Below are positions 1 through 11,220 of a stretch of 48,858 nt of DNA, piece by piece; position 1 is the stretch's first letter; each line of letters begins with the position of its first letter. The DNA is from Chara braunii (lineage: Eukaryota; Streptophyta; Charophyceae; Charales; Characeae), in NCBI GenBank assembly GCA_003427395.1, contig BFEA01000024.1:4029636-4078493 (forward strand), given 5' to 3'. A program made the translations under genes and the position numbers. The notes below the pieces were generated by a model, which ran no database searches, was not told the DNA's origin, and saw only the letters and a list, made by a program, of their open reading frames with translations.

Positions 1-1279
1 GTGTATGGACTTTTGCTTGACTCTTTGATGTGATTGCAGGTATGTTCTGGGGCTTGGATTATTGGATTGGACTGCCCTGCGATCTTATATATATGTGTAT
101 GGCTATAAGGAGGCCCACTATGACTGTGAGATGTGATCGTCACATGTTCATTCCCATATGAGTATATATGTGTGTATATATGTATGTATGCGTACCTATG
201 TAAGGTACTTGCATGGCCTGAAAGGGGGCCGCGTGCTAAGGAGTAAATCAGGGGTTGGGTTAATAGAGAAAGGACGACCCCATTACTTAGATAAGTGCTT
301 CTTGGAGATTGCTAGTCGGACGTTGGTCCTGGGCCGGGATTCAAGGTCCTTGGCCAGGACATCCCAAGCCCTAGGCCCTGCACTGAAGGGGACCCCCCCG
401 GGCAGAGCCTATTTGCCTTGACCGCCAGGGCACTCGGGCCGAAAGCCGGACGTGCCGTGGCGGCCGCACGGCTAGTCCTTCAGCCGTGCAATGTCGTGAA
501 GGGCGGACCCTTCACGATACTTCGAGTCTGACACGTGAGTGTTATACGCGGTACTCGGATCCACGAGGGACCGCTCGATTATGGGCACTGCATAGTACGC
601 CATCTTCATGACTGCTTGTGTGAGTTGGCATTGCTAGTCGATATGAGAAGGCCTACGCCCGCGCGGCTTTAGATTAAGTCTCGCGCACGACTCTCAACCG
701 ATTCCCGCTCTAGGAAGTTATGGGATGGATACTAAGGGACTAGGAGGGTGTCGCGTTGTACGTCCTTTGCGTCGTTCAGTACTCGTGTGCATGTGCGCGT
801 GTGCTTTACTTTTATGTACCTTATAGTGGTGTGCGCGTGGCGTGTGGGATACGTCCTAGTCGACCGACGACGAGCCGTGCTTGGGACCTCAGCCCCCCAA
901 GATGTCGGTTCGTGTGCGGGTCCGATAGAGGGGTAGTACCGCGCGTACCCCCTATGCTACAACGAACGAGAAACGCCCTCGGCTGGTCCACCTCTGCGAT
1001 TGCAGCTGATCAGCTTTCGTACTGTGGACTGGTAGCTCGGCGGGGATACGCCCACCGAAGGGAGGTGACAGCTCCCGTAAGGTGGAAGTAGTCGTGCCTC
1101 GCGTAGGCCCTGTCCTCTCGTAGGGGCTCGCGAGAGGTATGGCTGGCGCACCCGGTCGGAGCGGCTTACGGAAGCTCCACGTATATATCACAACAAGGAT
1201 GTGTACTCTGACTCCTGCGTGACGCGACCGGGAGGGTCCCGCGCTACCTATGAGTGGTGTCGGACTGATGCGCTCGACA
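1..1279 (-). repeat. Repeat family A, copy 1 (inverted, truncated by window edge)
   Basis: Read on the minus strand, this block matches the plus-strand blocks starting at 6651 and about 8172. Shared stretches include the start TGTCGAGCGCATC (minus, at 1279), the 'ggagcttccgcaagccgctcc' type segment, the 'gactaagtctcgcgcg' area and the 'ggacgttg' segment near 320. The first 240 bases match the minus strand of about 9230-9440, so the homology runs off the window start. The TATAAAA found in the other two copies is eroded here (minus TAATCTAAA near 673). No open frame in it looks like a known protein. It is probably an LTR or other non-coding part of a retroelement; the family is not recognised. 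Confidence 0.75.
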
Positions 1280-3089
1280 ACGTAAGCCAATATCATTCCC
1301 GGTCCCTTTGAACGATATTTTATTGTGCCGGGCACCCAGAATCACCCTACCATAAGCCAGAATCCAGTCCAGTGGTAGATTAAAATGATCATTCAAACTC
1401 AACTCAGTCATACATCCTTTTCAAGTTTTTTCTCAAAAGGATACCCCATTATGGGGAACAACCAGATACTTCAATCGTTCAGTTAGGTTGACTGCCTACA
1501 TTACATATGCCACGAATGTACCTTATGGATAGGGCCCTGTTAAGCCGAATCCCACAATCATCACCATCATGCAGAAGCCCCTCATTGGATGGGTAGGGGT
1601 ATTCATTAAGTCTTCAAAATAAAAGAAAAACACCCATTTTGTCCAAAAATCCTTCTTTAATAAGTGGAGTTCTTCACATTTGTCACACACGTTGTCAATC
1701 TTACCCATATGCTTTGCTCAATGAGCAATCTCGCATAATCTTTCTCCCAGGTAAACTCAATGATTTTACTTTTCAAGATTTCACACTTGTTGACAACGAC
1801 ACTTTTTTTTTCAACCAAAACTAAAGCCGATTAGAGGGTCCCAAAATCAAGGGGGGGGGTTCCCTGCCGCAGACCACACCCTCACCGACATTTGGTCAAA
1901 ACGTAAATCTCTCCAGGAGCCGTAATCATGGAAATCACCGCCAATGACTAAACCGCTTGTGGCCTATAATAAGTTAAGTGAAGGACTTAGAAACAACAGG
2001 TTGCCTCATCGCCTATGTTGCCTTTACCATCTATTACATGACTACGCAAGCGGGGACGCCGATTTGAACGGTTGTTTCCTTACCCACCGCCACACACAAA
2101 ACCAACTGTGACTCAGAACCACTGGCCAAGCAAGGGTTCCCGAACTTGACAGGTTTCCTTGCCGCAGATGACACCCTTACCGGCAGCTGAGAACCAACAG
2201 CGTGGAGTTGCCGATTTGGTCGAGGATAAAACTCTTACTCCATAAAATATTTTTAAGCCGCCCTCCCTCTCTTGAGGGTGAGCATTCCATTAAGACCCTT
2301 TCCCACTTGAAGAAGAATCAACCAAAAAATCTCTCAGTCATCCTCCCACTCATGGATGGACCGTTCATATAACCTTTAAACATCTTTCACTTGACTATAA
2401 GTCCAAATAAAACCAATAACCTTGTTAGGCCGCCCTCGGGCATAACCTCTCTCTTAATGTGATTTTCTGGATTCTTTAAATTTCCCAAAAATCTTTCACT
2501 GAAAAATCACACTTTCTTCACTTCATCGAACCCTCTTCAATTCATACACTTTTCATTGACCTTTCGTCACTCCTTTATTTTGCACTGTTAACTCTTTCTT
2601 TCTTATACGTCAATTAAAGTAATACACAAAAAGACCCACAAGGCCATAATGGTGAGAATGCCAATGACAACCAGAACACGCACGGTTTTGCAACTTGGGG
2701 AAATCAACACTCATACCAATATGGTTTTCAAAAGAAAATCAGATTATCTCGAGTCTCAAATCCTCACAAGTCTCTAATCACCACAAATACAGGTTCCAAT
2801 CAGAAATAATTGACCTTATATAGCATACCCTATAGTGCATAATCGACTAATATACACAAAATGATCTCAAACGTTCTCGCAGAGATGAGTAAGCGTCAAC
2901 TTACGGACGATCGATCCTTAAAAGGGTCTCCACATGTATCTAACAAAACCAAAATCAGTTCAGAGAGTGGATAGTCAGATCCAGAACGTACACACAATCC
3001 CAAAAAGTAATGACCTACCCTCGAAATTAGAAATTATATACAAGATGAAACTTATGTCTCATAAACTCGTTAGACTCAGACAAACGGCC
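1280..3089. other. No recognisable gene
   Basis: AT-rich non-coding sequence. Two similar segments near 1860-1900 and 2160-2200 share 'ccgcaga..acaccct.accg' wording, suggesting an old internal duplication. Open frames here are short and resemble nothing I know. It may be decayed sequence belonging to the element whose Gag lies immediately to the right. Confidence 0.5.
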
Positions 3090-4169
3090 TCATCCTTTAT
3101 CTTCTCTTTTTACCATCTTACATCTGCGAGGGGTATGGCCAGTTTTTTCACAATAAGCACATACTATCTTTGTCCACCGCTTTCGCACTCTTCTATTCCT
3201 TCGTCTTGTCTGACTTACAGCTGACGGTGTTCCCTTGTCATCACATTCCTTTTTAGGATCAGATGAAGTGCGCGGCAGGGCTATATCAACTTCTTCATGA
3301 ACCCTTCGCTCCTCTATTCCCTTCGCATTTGGAGTGTCAAACGTCCTCTCACAGGTATGGGTTCCAGCATTCCTCACTCTAGCCTGCACCTCTTTTCTCT
3401 CAACACATGACTCTTTTTTCTTCTCTTTGCTCCATCTATGATTCGTTTGACTACCTTAGCGTGGTTCTGAAATTCACCTCTCATATCGTCAGAGGTGCCT
3501 GCTGCAAGGTCATTTGTTTTTTTGCCATGCCCATTCTTCTCATAATCCAGCGCTTCTTTTATTTTCCATGCTTCCCATAGAGTATGACAGAGGTGTCGCC
3601 TTCTACAAAATTCTCTCGTATTTTGCCCCATATGAGTCTCCCTTCTGTCCCACGGATCAAACCTCGCTGCTCTGCATTTGTAAAGTTCATAAGGAAGACA
3701 AAACACTTGTCATATTCGGACAACGCATAGACCTTGTGGGATACGCACTCATATTTCATCAGGAAGTGCCCTACTGAAACATAATTGTATTGATCTATCT
3801 TCTCAAAATCGTTTTCGGTCAGTTGTTCCCCACCTAACCGGTACTTATCCCACATGTCATTATAGAATTTCCTCCATGATGACCCTGCTCTCCTAACCAA
3901 CTCACTAACTTCCTCCTTCAAGCCTATATGAATATACTTTATAATCTTTTTTAGCATCTGCTCCTCATTCCATTCGCAGTGAGATGGCCAAACTGATCAA
4001 GGAAGTCAGAAACATGATAGCCCTTAAAGAAGTCGATCTCAACCTGGGGTAGATTGTCTCGCTCCCAATCTCGCAGACCCAGCAGAGAGGCAAGTTTCCC
4101 GACCCAAATCTTCTCTTGATATCCCTCCATTTCGAGCTCCTTCGACCCCTTCACCTGTTGAATAAACAA
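3090..4169 (-). pseudogene. Retrotransposon Gag pseudogene with CCHC zinc knuckle
   Basis: Three overlapping minus-strand frames join into one decayed Gag-like protein. The N-terminal part (4169-3951) has 'FFKGYHVSDFLDQF', the middle (3957-3559) 'WDKYRLGGEQLT' and 'CFVFLMNFTNAEQRGLI', and the C-terminal part (3389-3090) a perfect CX2CX4HX4C knuckle, CAYCEKTGHTPRRC, at 3161-3120. The order of capsid-like region, basic region and knuckle is that of LTR-retrotransposon Gag, which packages element RNA. Frameshifts lie near 3955 (the true reading continues as W-N-E-E-Q-M-L-K-K) and near 3560-3700. No protease, RT or integrase follows on the minus strand, so this is a Gag-only relic, a deleted element or a Gag-only non-autonomous family. 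It is unlike the Gags of the two chromoviruses in this window. Confidence 0.7.
3120..3161 (-). other. CCHC zinc knuckle of the isolated Gag
   Basis: Reads C-A-Y-C-E-K-T-G-H-T-P-R-R-C, with all four metal ligands at canonical spacing. In Gag proteins this motif binds the element RNA. Its intactness within a frameshifted frame suggests relatively recent decay, or chance preservation. Confidence 0.75.
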
Positions 4170-5369
4170 CGAATGGTCTTAGGGTCGATGCTCGAAGGAA
4201 GTTACATAACTAAGTCAATTATAAAATATATCCCGCTAAATTATTCCGACACTCATTATCAGAGCGCACATAAGAACCTATTCAAAACAACGGCGATACC
4301 GAAGAGAGTCTTTAAATAAATATCCATCTAAAATAAAACACAAATATTCCCTGATAAAGCCCTCAAATCATAACTCAGGCATTAACCAATTATCACTTTT
4401 ACTATTAAGGAACAATACAATATATATATGCCATATAGATAGATACTCCAGACATGAATCCAAAATACAGTACAACCCTATGATAAATAACATATATTCA
4501 TAACAATAATGCACAATCTAATAAACACAAATTATTTGTTAGGGTTGTAACTGAAAAACACAGTATGTTTTATAAACAACTACATAAAGTCAACTCAACT
4601 GTCAGTCATATAACAAAATAATTCTCAACAACGTATTTCAGATTCCAAAAGGTAAAAATAAGACTAGCAATGAGTAAATACCATGATACAATTGTTATCC
4701 CTTCAAATCTTAAGCGAAGCATATAATACAGAGGTGCATGAGATAGCATCTTCACTCTTGAGCCCCACTCTAAAGATCAAGCCTCACCGCAACTCTCTCT
4801 GATTCCGATGCTTGCACCTCACCGACCCTACTATGGTCAGATGGACAACCCCATTCATACCTATCAAGGCAACGAACAGCGAGACGGGCCTATGTCGCTA
4901 CTCCAGAACCGCTCTCACTAACCAGTTGTTGTTCCACTTGGCCATCATAGTTTCGGCAAGGTAACAAGCCCCTTCCTCCTCTCTCATCAAATAATGTGGT
5001 TACTCTCCTATCATAGGAAAGGTAGCAACACCCCACTAATGGACCAGGAATATAATTTCGGCGTGAGTCTCACTATCATTCTTGAGACTGATAGCTGCTT
5101 CCTTAAGTCTCAACGAGGGGATAACAATTCAAGAATACACATCCACTAACGACACATTATATACGCTGATTGACTCCCTTCATGAAGAACCACCTTCCCC
5201 AGAAATGAGCCACCCCATTCACCTCTGGTCCCATGCCAGATGTAGGTTTCATGCAAAGTTTATGTCCTCTTGAAATGCAATCGATATGTACGCCACCAAT
5301 CAAACATAAAACAAAATACAATAAAAGCATGCATATGGAGATAACCAAATAAAACCGTCATAAGAACAA
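4170..5369. other. No recognisable gene
   Basis: AT-rich sequence upstream (minus sense) of the Gag relic. Minus-strand 'ttcaacag' near 4160 could be a splice acceptor or simply flank. Nothing else is recognisable. Confidence 0.45.
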
Positions 5370-5449
5370 ATATATATATATATATATTTATATTATATAT
5401 ATAGATATAGATATATCGTCAATATATATATATATATATATATATATAT
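5370..5449. repeat. (TA)n microsatellite
   Basis: Near-continuous TA dinucleotides, interrupted by 'gatatagatatatcgtca'. It abuts a hammerhead-family repeat copy. Similar TA tracts occur at 5787-5859, and the single Ns at 5668 and 5860 suggest uncertain assembly here. Confidence 0.9.
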
Positions 5450-5532
5450 CGTCAAATAGAACTGCCCGGTAAACCGTAGGCAGAGAGGGAGAAGAGGACA
5501 ACAAACGAGGGGCTGTGACAAACTGTTTCGTC
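5450..5532 (-). repeat. Hammerhead-bearing repeat family, copy 1 (truncated)
   Basis: The same sequence occurs 221 bp downstream at 5671-5753, in the same orientation. This copy stops at 'tttcgtc' (5532), exactly where the ribozyme-like stem II would begin, and continues as TA repeats. Two short inverted echoes of its end, 'ttctatttgacg', lie at about 5541 and 5564. The direct pair may be a genuine tandem arrangement or an assembly artefact of the TA tracts. Confidence 0.8.
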
Positions 5533-5670
5533 TATATATATTCTATTTGACGATATATATATGTTCTATTTGACGTTATATATATGAGGATATGTGAACC
5601 GACAGTCTGTAGAGTTTTCCATCTGGTGTGGGTGAGTGATAGTCTACTTTGATTTTGGTTAAGGTGNATC

Positions 5671-5786
5671 GTCAAATAGAACTGCCCGGTAAACCGTAGG
5701 CAGAGAGGGAGAAGAGGACAACAAACGAGGGGCTGTGACAAACTGTTTCGTCGGAGTTTCACCGACTCATCAGGAGGCTGAACCCT
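5671..5786 (-). repeat. Hammerhead-bearing repeat family, copy 2
   Basis: The fullest readable copy. It starts with 'cgtcaaatag' and ends at 'ggctgaacc', where a TA tract begins. The minus strand carries the hammerhead-like core at 5774-5738. A diverged third copy lies at 35033-35147. The copies share 'gcagagagg' and 'cgagggg' blocks. Hammerhead motifs are known from Penelope-like elements and plant retrozymes, so a non-autonomous retroelement end is a reasonable guess. Confidence 0.75.
5738..5774 (-). ncRNA. Hammerhead-ribozyme-like catalytic core
   Basis: On the minus strand, 5774-5738 reads CTGATGA, then GTCGG, loop TGAAACT, CCGAC, then GAA, then ACA-GTT-TGT and C. This matches the hammerhead layout: the C3-A9 box CUGAUGA; a perfect 5-bp stem II; the G12-A14 GAA box; a 3-bp stem III closing A15.1-U16.1; and C17 as the cleavage-site nucleotide after GU. 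I could not find a convincing stem I between the flanks GGTTCAGCCTC and ACAGCCCC. The copy may be degenerate, may act as a dimer as proposed for minimal hammerheads of Penelope-like elements, or may be inactive. The combined core match is far too specific to dismiss easily. Confidence 0.55.
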
Positions 5787-5811
5787 ATATATATATATAT
5801 ATATATATCGT

Positions 5812-5859
<48 letters not shown>
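5787..5859. repeat. (TA)n microsatellite ending at a single N
   Basis: TA dinucleotides with one 'tcgtca' interruption at about 5808-5814, followed by N at 5860. It breaks the ribozyme repeat and probably marks a polishing or join ambiguity. Confidence 0.9.
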
Positions 5860-5860
5860 N

Positions 5861-6650
5861 TAAAGCATAGGCCTCTCTTCGGATTAGCCAAACCGCTAGC
5901 TAAGTAACCACTACTTCTCAAACTTTTATCGGTAGGTACATCTAGACAATCCCCTAGGTAACTCAACTCACCGCCAACTGATACCATCGGAGGGTCAGGG
6001 CTTAGTACTCATCGCAGTAGCTATCATATCACAACTCAATCTGAGGTCAGGGAAATACTTTTACAATTAAATCCCTTTACTCCACACTCATCAGTCACCC
6101 CCTCATCCATGCCGCTCACGTACAAAAAACCTCATTTAAAGCGAGGCTCTATTAACTAGGGGGAGACGTCCCAGTTTAACTCAATTACCTCCCAAGGCGG
6201 TCTTAGCACAGCATTCATGTAGTGAGTCAACTCACTTTGTAGTTTTGACGGTTATTACCAAAATTTGCTTCAGTAATGGACACATCCAACAATTTTGACG
6301 CCGCTCCAACTCAACCTAGGCCGCATCAAACATGCCACGTATTACCCAATCACCTAAAAATACTTAGGATAACAAGTTGCTACCTGAAACAGTTATTACA
6401 TGCGTCAGAGTACATAAGTGTATAGCTTACCAATTCCTTTCTCAAGTAAAACGCGCATACGCTTATAATCAGCACTTCATACTTAGGCCAAAGTTTTAAG
6501 ACGTCTCAAACGATAGTCAAGATATTAAGCAAATAACCATATAAGTCTAAAGAAACTTCTCATTTTGCCTAGTTCTCATTTTTCTATACCCGGATGTCGT
6601 TCCACCAGGGACAATGGCAGACAACCGTTGTCCTTGGCAACAGCGTCACC
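5861..6650. other. No recognisable gene
   Basis: AT-rich flank before the first plus-strand family A unit. A short imperfect palindrome around 'gacaatgg..ccgttgtcc' lies at about 6609-6632, just before the family A start. Nothing coding is evident. Confidence 0.45.
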
Positions 6651-8171
6651 TGTCGAGCGCATCGGTCCCGCACCGTACAAAATGGGACGGGACCCTTCCG
6701 GCCCCGTCATGCAGGGGTTGGTCTAATCCTCATCGCGATACACACATGGAGCTTCTGCAAGCCGCTCCGGTCGAGTGCGTCAGCCATACCTCTCGCAAGC
6801 CCTTACGACAAGATAGGGTCAACGTGAGGCACGACTTACCTCCACCTTACGAGAGCTTTCACCTCCCTTCGGTGGGCGTATCCCCGCCGAGCTACCAATC
6901 CACAATACGAAAGCTAATCATTTACAATCGCAGAGGTGGACCAGCCGAGGGCATTTCTCGTTCGCTATAGCATAGGGGGTATGAGCGGTCTCACGCCTCT
7001 ATCGAACCCTAACGCGAACCGACGCACTGGGGGTTGTAGTCCCAGCGAGATTCGTCATCGGTCGACTAGGACACATCCCACATACCACACACACACCACT
7101 CTACTCACACACGCATATGGAACGAGACAAAACAAACATCACAACAACACTCCTACTGCCTTTTTGTATCCTTCCCATAACCTTCCAACGCGGAAAATCG
7201 AATAAGCGACGCGCGCGAGACTTAGTATAAAAACTGTGCGGAGGCAGAGTCTTCCCATATCGACTAGCCATGAACGCTTACACAAGCGGTCCCAACGATG
7301 ACGTACTATGTACTACGCATAATCATGCGGTCCTTGTTAATCTCGAGGGTTGCCTTCGACACTCAAGTGTCGGCTGACACACGCCTTGAGGGGTTCATCT
7401 CTCGACGTTAGACAACCGCCAAGTGCGGTTGAGAGCCACACCCTCTTCTGCACCCTGCGAAGAGTGGGTGGTACACAGGTTCAAACATGTGGTGACAATC
7501 GTCTCTTATTGTCCCGGACACCAGCTCTATCATCCAGGGCCTGAAGAGAAGTCAAGGGGTTTGACTTTGACGGATGTCAGGGACTCCAACGTCCAACTAT
7601 AAAAATTAATAAGCAAAATTAGTCAGAGAATTAATCAAGCATCCCAATACTCATATATCAATTCAGAGCTCGAGGTAAAGTAGAAAAAGAGAGATATAAA
7701 CCCATCAGGTATATAGATCATGCGACACATGGTTGTCATTTTCACTGCCTCCAAAGTAAGACTCGTACACAGGCTCTAAGACACTAACCTGTATAAAACA
7801 CAGACACGAACGAACGCCACATTGCCATACACCAATGTGGTCAAGTTTACTGTTTCATTTAACTCACACCACGCCTCATACACTCAAGCCCTTAAAACCC
7901 TCAAAGAAACATATTAAATCTCAGGGCTAAGACATCAAGCTGAGGTACAAATATAAGCAAAGTTGTGTCGTGAGCCGACAAGTCAGCGATCAACCGACCT
8001 GTTATCAATGATAATAGAAGATGATCCTCGTTCGATCAAACTGAAACTTAGTTCAATCCTGAATCGAAATGTCCTCAGAAGGACCAGTGACACAAGACAG
8101 GTCAATGCCCAAACTAAACTTATAAGTGTATGGGGAATAAATCCCCATGTCATGCTCGTACTCAAAATCCT
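6651..8171 (+). repeat. Repeat family A, copy 2
   Basis: Starts TGTCGAGCGCATC and repeats, in the same orientation, almost the whole order of the block at about 8172-9890: a GC-rich first kilobase, a TATAAAA site, a 'caacgtccaactata' segment near 7590, a diverged AT-rich stretch, then 'accgacctgttatca.tgata' (7996 here, 9670 in the next copy). It ends abruptly inside the shared tail near 8165, where the next unit's 'gcgcatcggtcc' begins. The TG start, TATA position and length would fit an LTR-like sequence, but no retroelement protein is attached. Confidence 0.7.
7226..7232 (+). promoter_or_regulatory. Candidate TATA box in family A copy 2
   Basis: TATAAAA preceded by 'cgcgagactta', at the same relative place as 8776-8782 in the next copy and lost in copy 1. 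Its position inside a TG-starting repeat fits a retroelement U3 promoter reading rightwards. Activity is inferred only. Confidence 0.4.
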
Positions 8172-9890
8172 TCTTAGCGCATCGGTCCGGCACTGCACAA
8201 GGTAGCGCGGGACCCTCCCGGCTGCGTCACGCAGGAGTTGGTTCTTAATCCTCGTCACGATATATACATGGAGCTTCCGCAAGCCGCTCCGACCGAGTGC
8301 GCCAGCCATACCTATCGCGAACCTCTACGACAGGATAAGGCCTACGCGAGGCACGACTTACCTCCACCTTACGAGAGTTGTCACCTCTCTTTGGTGGACG
8401 TATCCCCGTCGAGCTACCAGTGAACAGTACGAAAACTGATCAGCTGCAATCGCAGAGGTGGACCAGCCGAGGGTGTTTCTCGTTCGCTGTAGCATAGGGG
8501 GTACGCGCAGTAGTACGCCTCTATCGGACTAGTACGCGAACCGGCATCTTGGGGGGCTGAAGTCCCAAGCGCGACTCGTCGCCGGTCGACTAGGACGCAT
8601 CCGACACGCCACGCGCACACCACTATAAAAAACATAAAAATAAAAATACATGCATATATACAAACATATACAAAACGACAAAGGACAAACAACGCGACAA
8701 CACTCTTAGTCCCTTAGTAGCCATCCCATAACTTTCCGATGCGGAAATCAGATAGGCGTCACGCGCGAGACTTAGTATAAAACCTCGTGGACGCAGGGTC
8801 TCCTCATATCGACTCGCAATGCATAAGTACGCAAGCGATCGCAATGATGGCGTACTATGTAGTACCCATACTCATGCGGTCCTCGTTAATCTCGAGGGTC
8901 GCATTCGACACTCAAGTGTGGCCGACACGAATCTTGAGGGTTAATCTCTCGACGCTGGATAACCGCCAAGTGCGGTTGAGAACCACACCCTCTTTTGCTC
9001 ACTGCGGAGAGTGGGTGGTACACAGGTTCATACCTGTGGTGGCGATCGTTTTTTATGGCCCTTGAGACCAACTCCATCATCTAGGGTCTGGAGATAAGTC
9101 AAGGGGTTTAACTGTGAGGGTTGTCACGGACTACAACGTCCAACTATAAAACTCTAAAAAACAAAGGATAAGGGGAAGTCTTATTCCTCTCAAAAACACA
9201 ATTTGTTTAAACCTTACGCGCGGTCGTTGTAGGCCGCACGAAATACTCAAAACATATGTATGTACATATATAAATAAGGGTTATTAATATAAAACGATCA
9301 CTTCTCACAGACACAGTGGGCCTCCTCTCAGCCATATACATATGCATGTGAGCGCAGGCAGTCAAATCAAAAGTCTGAATCACCTAACATACCTGCAATC
9401 ACATCAAAGATCCAACCAAAAAGTTCATGCACTACACGGGGTCAACTTCAACCATCCTCTGCACTCACACCCCTTGCTTTTAGCCATACAAGCCTCACTC
9501 TTGTGCAACTCCTCAAAATAAAATACTCATTATTTTTCTTTAAATGACCATTAAAAATAAAGTCCAGGTGAAAACACAACAAAACAGTTCAAATCACAAG
9601 GCTAAAGCCTTTAGGTTGAGTGGCAGGAGTGAATTGGAGTTGAATCGTAAACCGACGAATCGGCAACCGACCTGTTATCAGTGATACAAGAAGACGATCC
9701 TCGTAGGATCAACCTGAATCTGGCTCAAATCCTGAATCAATCGATCAAGAAGACCTGTAACACAAAACAGACCAATCCCCAAGCTAAAGTCATAAGTGTA
9801 TGGAGAATACAACTCCATAACACACTTTCACCCAAGACCCTTCTACAAACTAAGCCTAGGTCTGCCTCTAAGCAAATGCCCAAAGAAAGG
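8172..9890 (+). repeat. Repeat family A, copy 3, joined to unit B
   Basis: Homologous to 6651-8165 along its length and, inverted, to 1-1279 (including 9230-9440 against 240-1). It lacks the first few bases of the TGTCGAG start, beginning at 'tagcgcatcggtcc' directly after copy 2's truncated tail. Its own tail (9600-9885) runs without a visible boundary into unit B. The A'-B composite (about 8172-14369) therefore begins near TGTCG and ends ACCGACA, short inverted termini as in LTRs. Confidence 0.7.
8776..8782 (+). promoter_or_regulatory. Candidate TATA box in family A copy 3
   Basis: TATAAAA in the same local context ('cgcgagacttag') as 7226-7232. Conservation between two diverged copies is the only support for function. 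Confidence 0.4.
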
Positions 9891-9910
9891 TAGACCCTGA
9901 CAGAGTCTCC

Positions 9911-9918
9911 TTTATATA
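9911..9918 (-). promoter_or_regulatory. Candidate minus-strand TATA box in unit B
   Basis: The minus strand reads TATATAAA, followed by 'ggagactctgtcaggg'. In B' the equivalent site (about 14434) is lost. If B is an LTR read leftwards, this would be its U3/R boundary, with 9890-9600 as R-U5. This conflicts with the rightward TATA sites in family A, so the direction of transcription is unresolved. Confidence 0.3.
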
Positions 9919-9974
9919 GAGTGGATTGCAAGAATCGCCACCTGTCAAAATATAATCTAACTCCTCTAAACTAA

Positions 9975-10260
9975 GAAAATTTCGGCAGTGTTTCCCGTAG
10001 AAAAAATGTCTTTCGAGAAATTATACAAAGATAAGTTCAGAATCTACAGTGACTTTGACTTTTCAAAGTCTAATTTTGTCTAACTCCATTAATTAGCAAA
10101 AATTTGGGCAGCACTCCCTTTAGAAAAGGAGATGTTCCAGATTTTTACTAAGTCAAAAAATCAGAAAAGTTAGGCCCTGAAAAAGACAAAGTCCGACTAA
10201 CTCCTTGGTTTTGTAGAAATTTCGGCAGCGCTTCCCGTAGAGAAAGTGACTTACCAAGAT
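9975..10260. repeat. Three roughly 120-bp subrepeats in unit B
   Basis: Related segments begin at about 9975, 10098 and 10216. Each has 'aaattt.ggcag' followed by 'ccc.tagaaaa' and 'attta(t)acaa(g)'. The same triple occurs in B' at about 14493, 14621 and 14745, so it predates the B/B' duplication. Confidence 0.7.
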
Positions 10261-10563
10261 TTATACAAGGCCAAGTATAACAAAAAATCCCAGAAAATGC
10301 AGAAATTGACCTAGGTAAAAAAAATTAGCTCAGAAAATGCAGGAATTGAAACCAACTCCTATGGCTCTAGCACGTGGCGAGCAACTAAAGCAACTACCTA
10401 TCAACCTGAAACTCATACTAAGTAGTAGCCTCACTCAGTCACATGCAGGTCAAGCCACAAAGGTAAGTTCTCTCACCATCCAAGAGTAAACTCAACAAAC
10501 ACTAGTTCATAGTCTTTCAATGATTTATCCTCTTTATACCCAGCTTAAATAAGACATAAAGCT

Positions 10564-11220
10564 AGACCACCCAAACTTATGGAACATGTCTAGCTCAGTT
10601 ATAGAGTATACACAAACACAGGGCACAACGATTTTTCTCTTATTTGAACATATGACTAGACCACCCTAGTCGCCCTGAACTGTTTAAATATCCAAGATTT
10701 ATAAAATTATTTTCACTTAATCTTTTGAGGTAACATATAACTGAACCGATCATCATCAACTCAAGATTCAGTCTGCCCCTTTTTACCACAAGTTTATTCT
10801 TAATTAATACTCTCTTCAGTTGGTGATAGGCTACAGTCAGACCACCCAAACTTATGGAACCCTGTCTGACTAGCATGTTCATAGATAGAATAATAATAAA
10901 GTATAGCCAAGTTATAACCTTCTGGTTCCAGCATGTGCGAGGCGTTGGACCAAGACCACCCAAACTTATGGAACATGTCTTGGCCCTCAGCCTATTCATT
11001 TCTCTTAAATCAAAGCAAAAAGAAACTGACAAAAACTCAAAATAAACAAGGCCTCCAGACTACCCTAGCTTATGGATTTGACTGACACCTGAAAAGTCAA
11101 CCGCATCCAGCCCTCACAAATCAGAGCAACCAGACCACCCAAACTTATGGAACATGTTTGGTTCTCCAAGCAATTTCAAAATAAACATAGCACTGGGTCT
11201 TCCCAAACTTATAGAACTGG
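10564..11220. repeat. Cluster of 27-bp motifs in unit B
   Basis: The motif around 'agaccacccaaacttatgg' occurs at 10564, 10839, 10953, 11132 and, diverged, at 11191, always on the same strand and often followed by 'aacatgtc'. Spacing is irregular (about 60-275 bp), so it is not a simple tandem repeat. The counterpart cluster in B' lies at 15102-16220. Confidence 0.75.
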
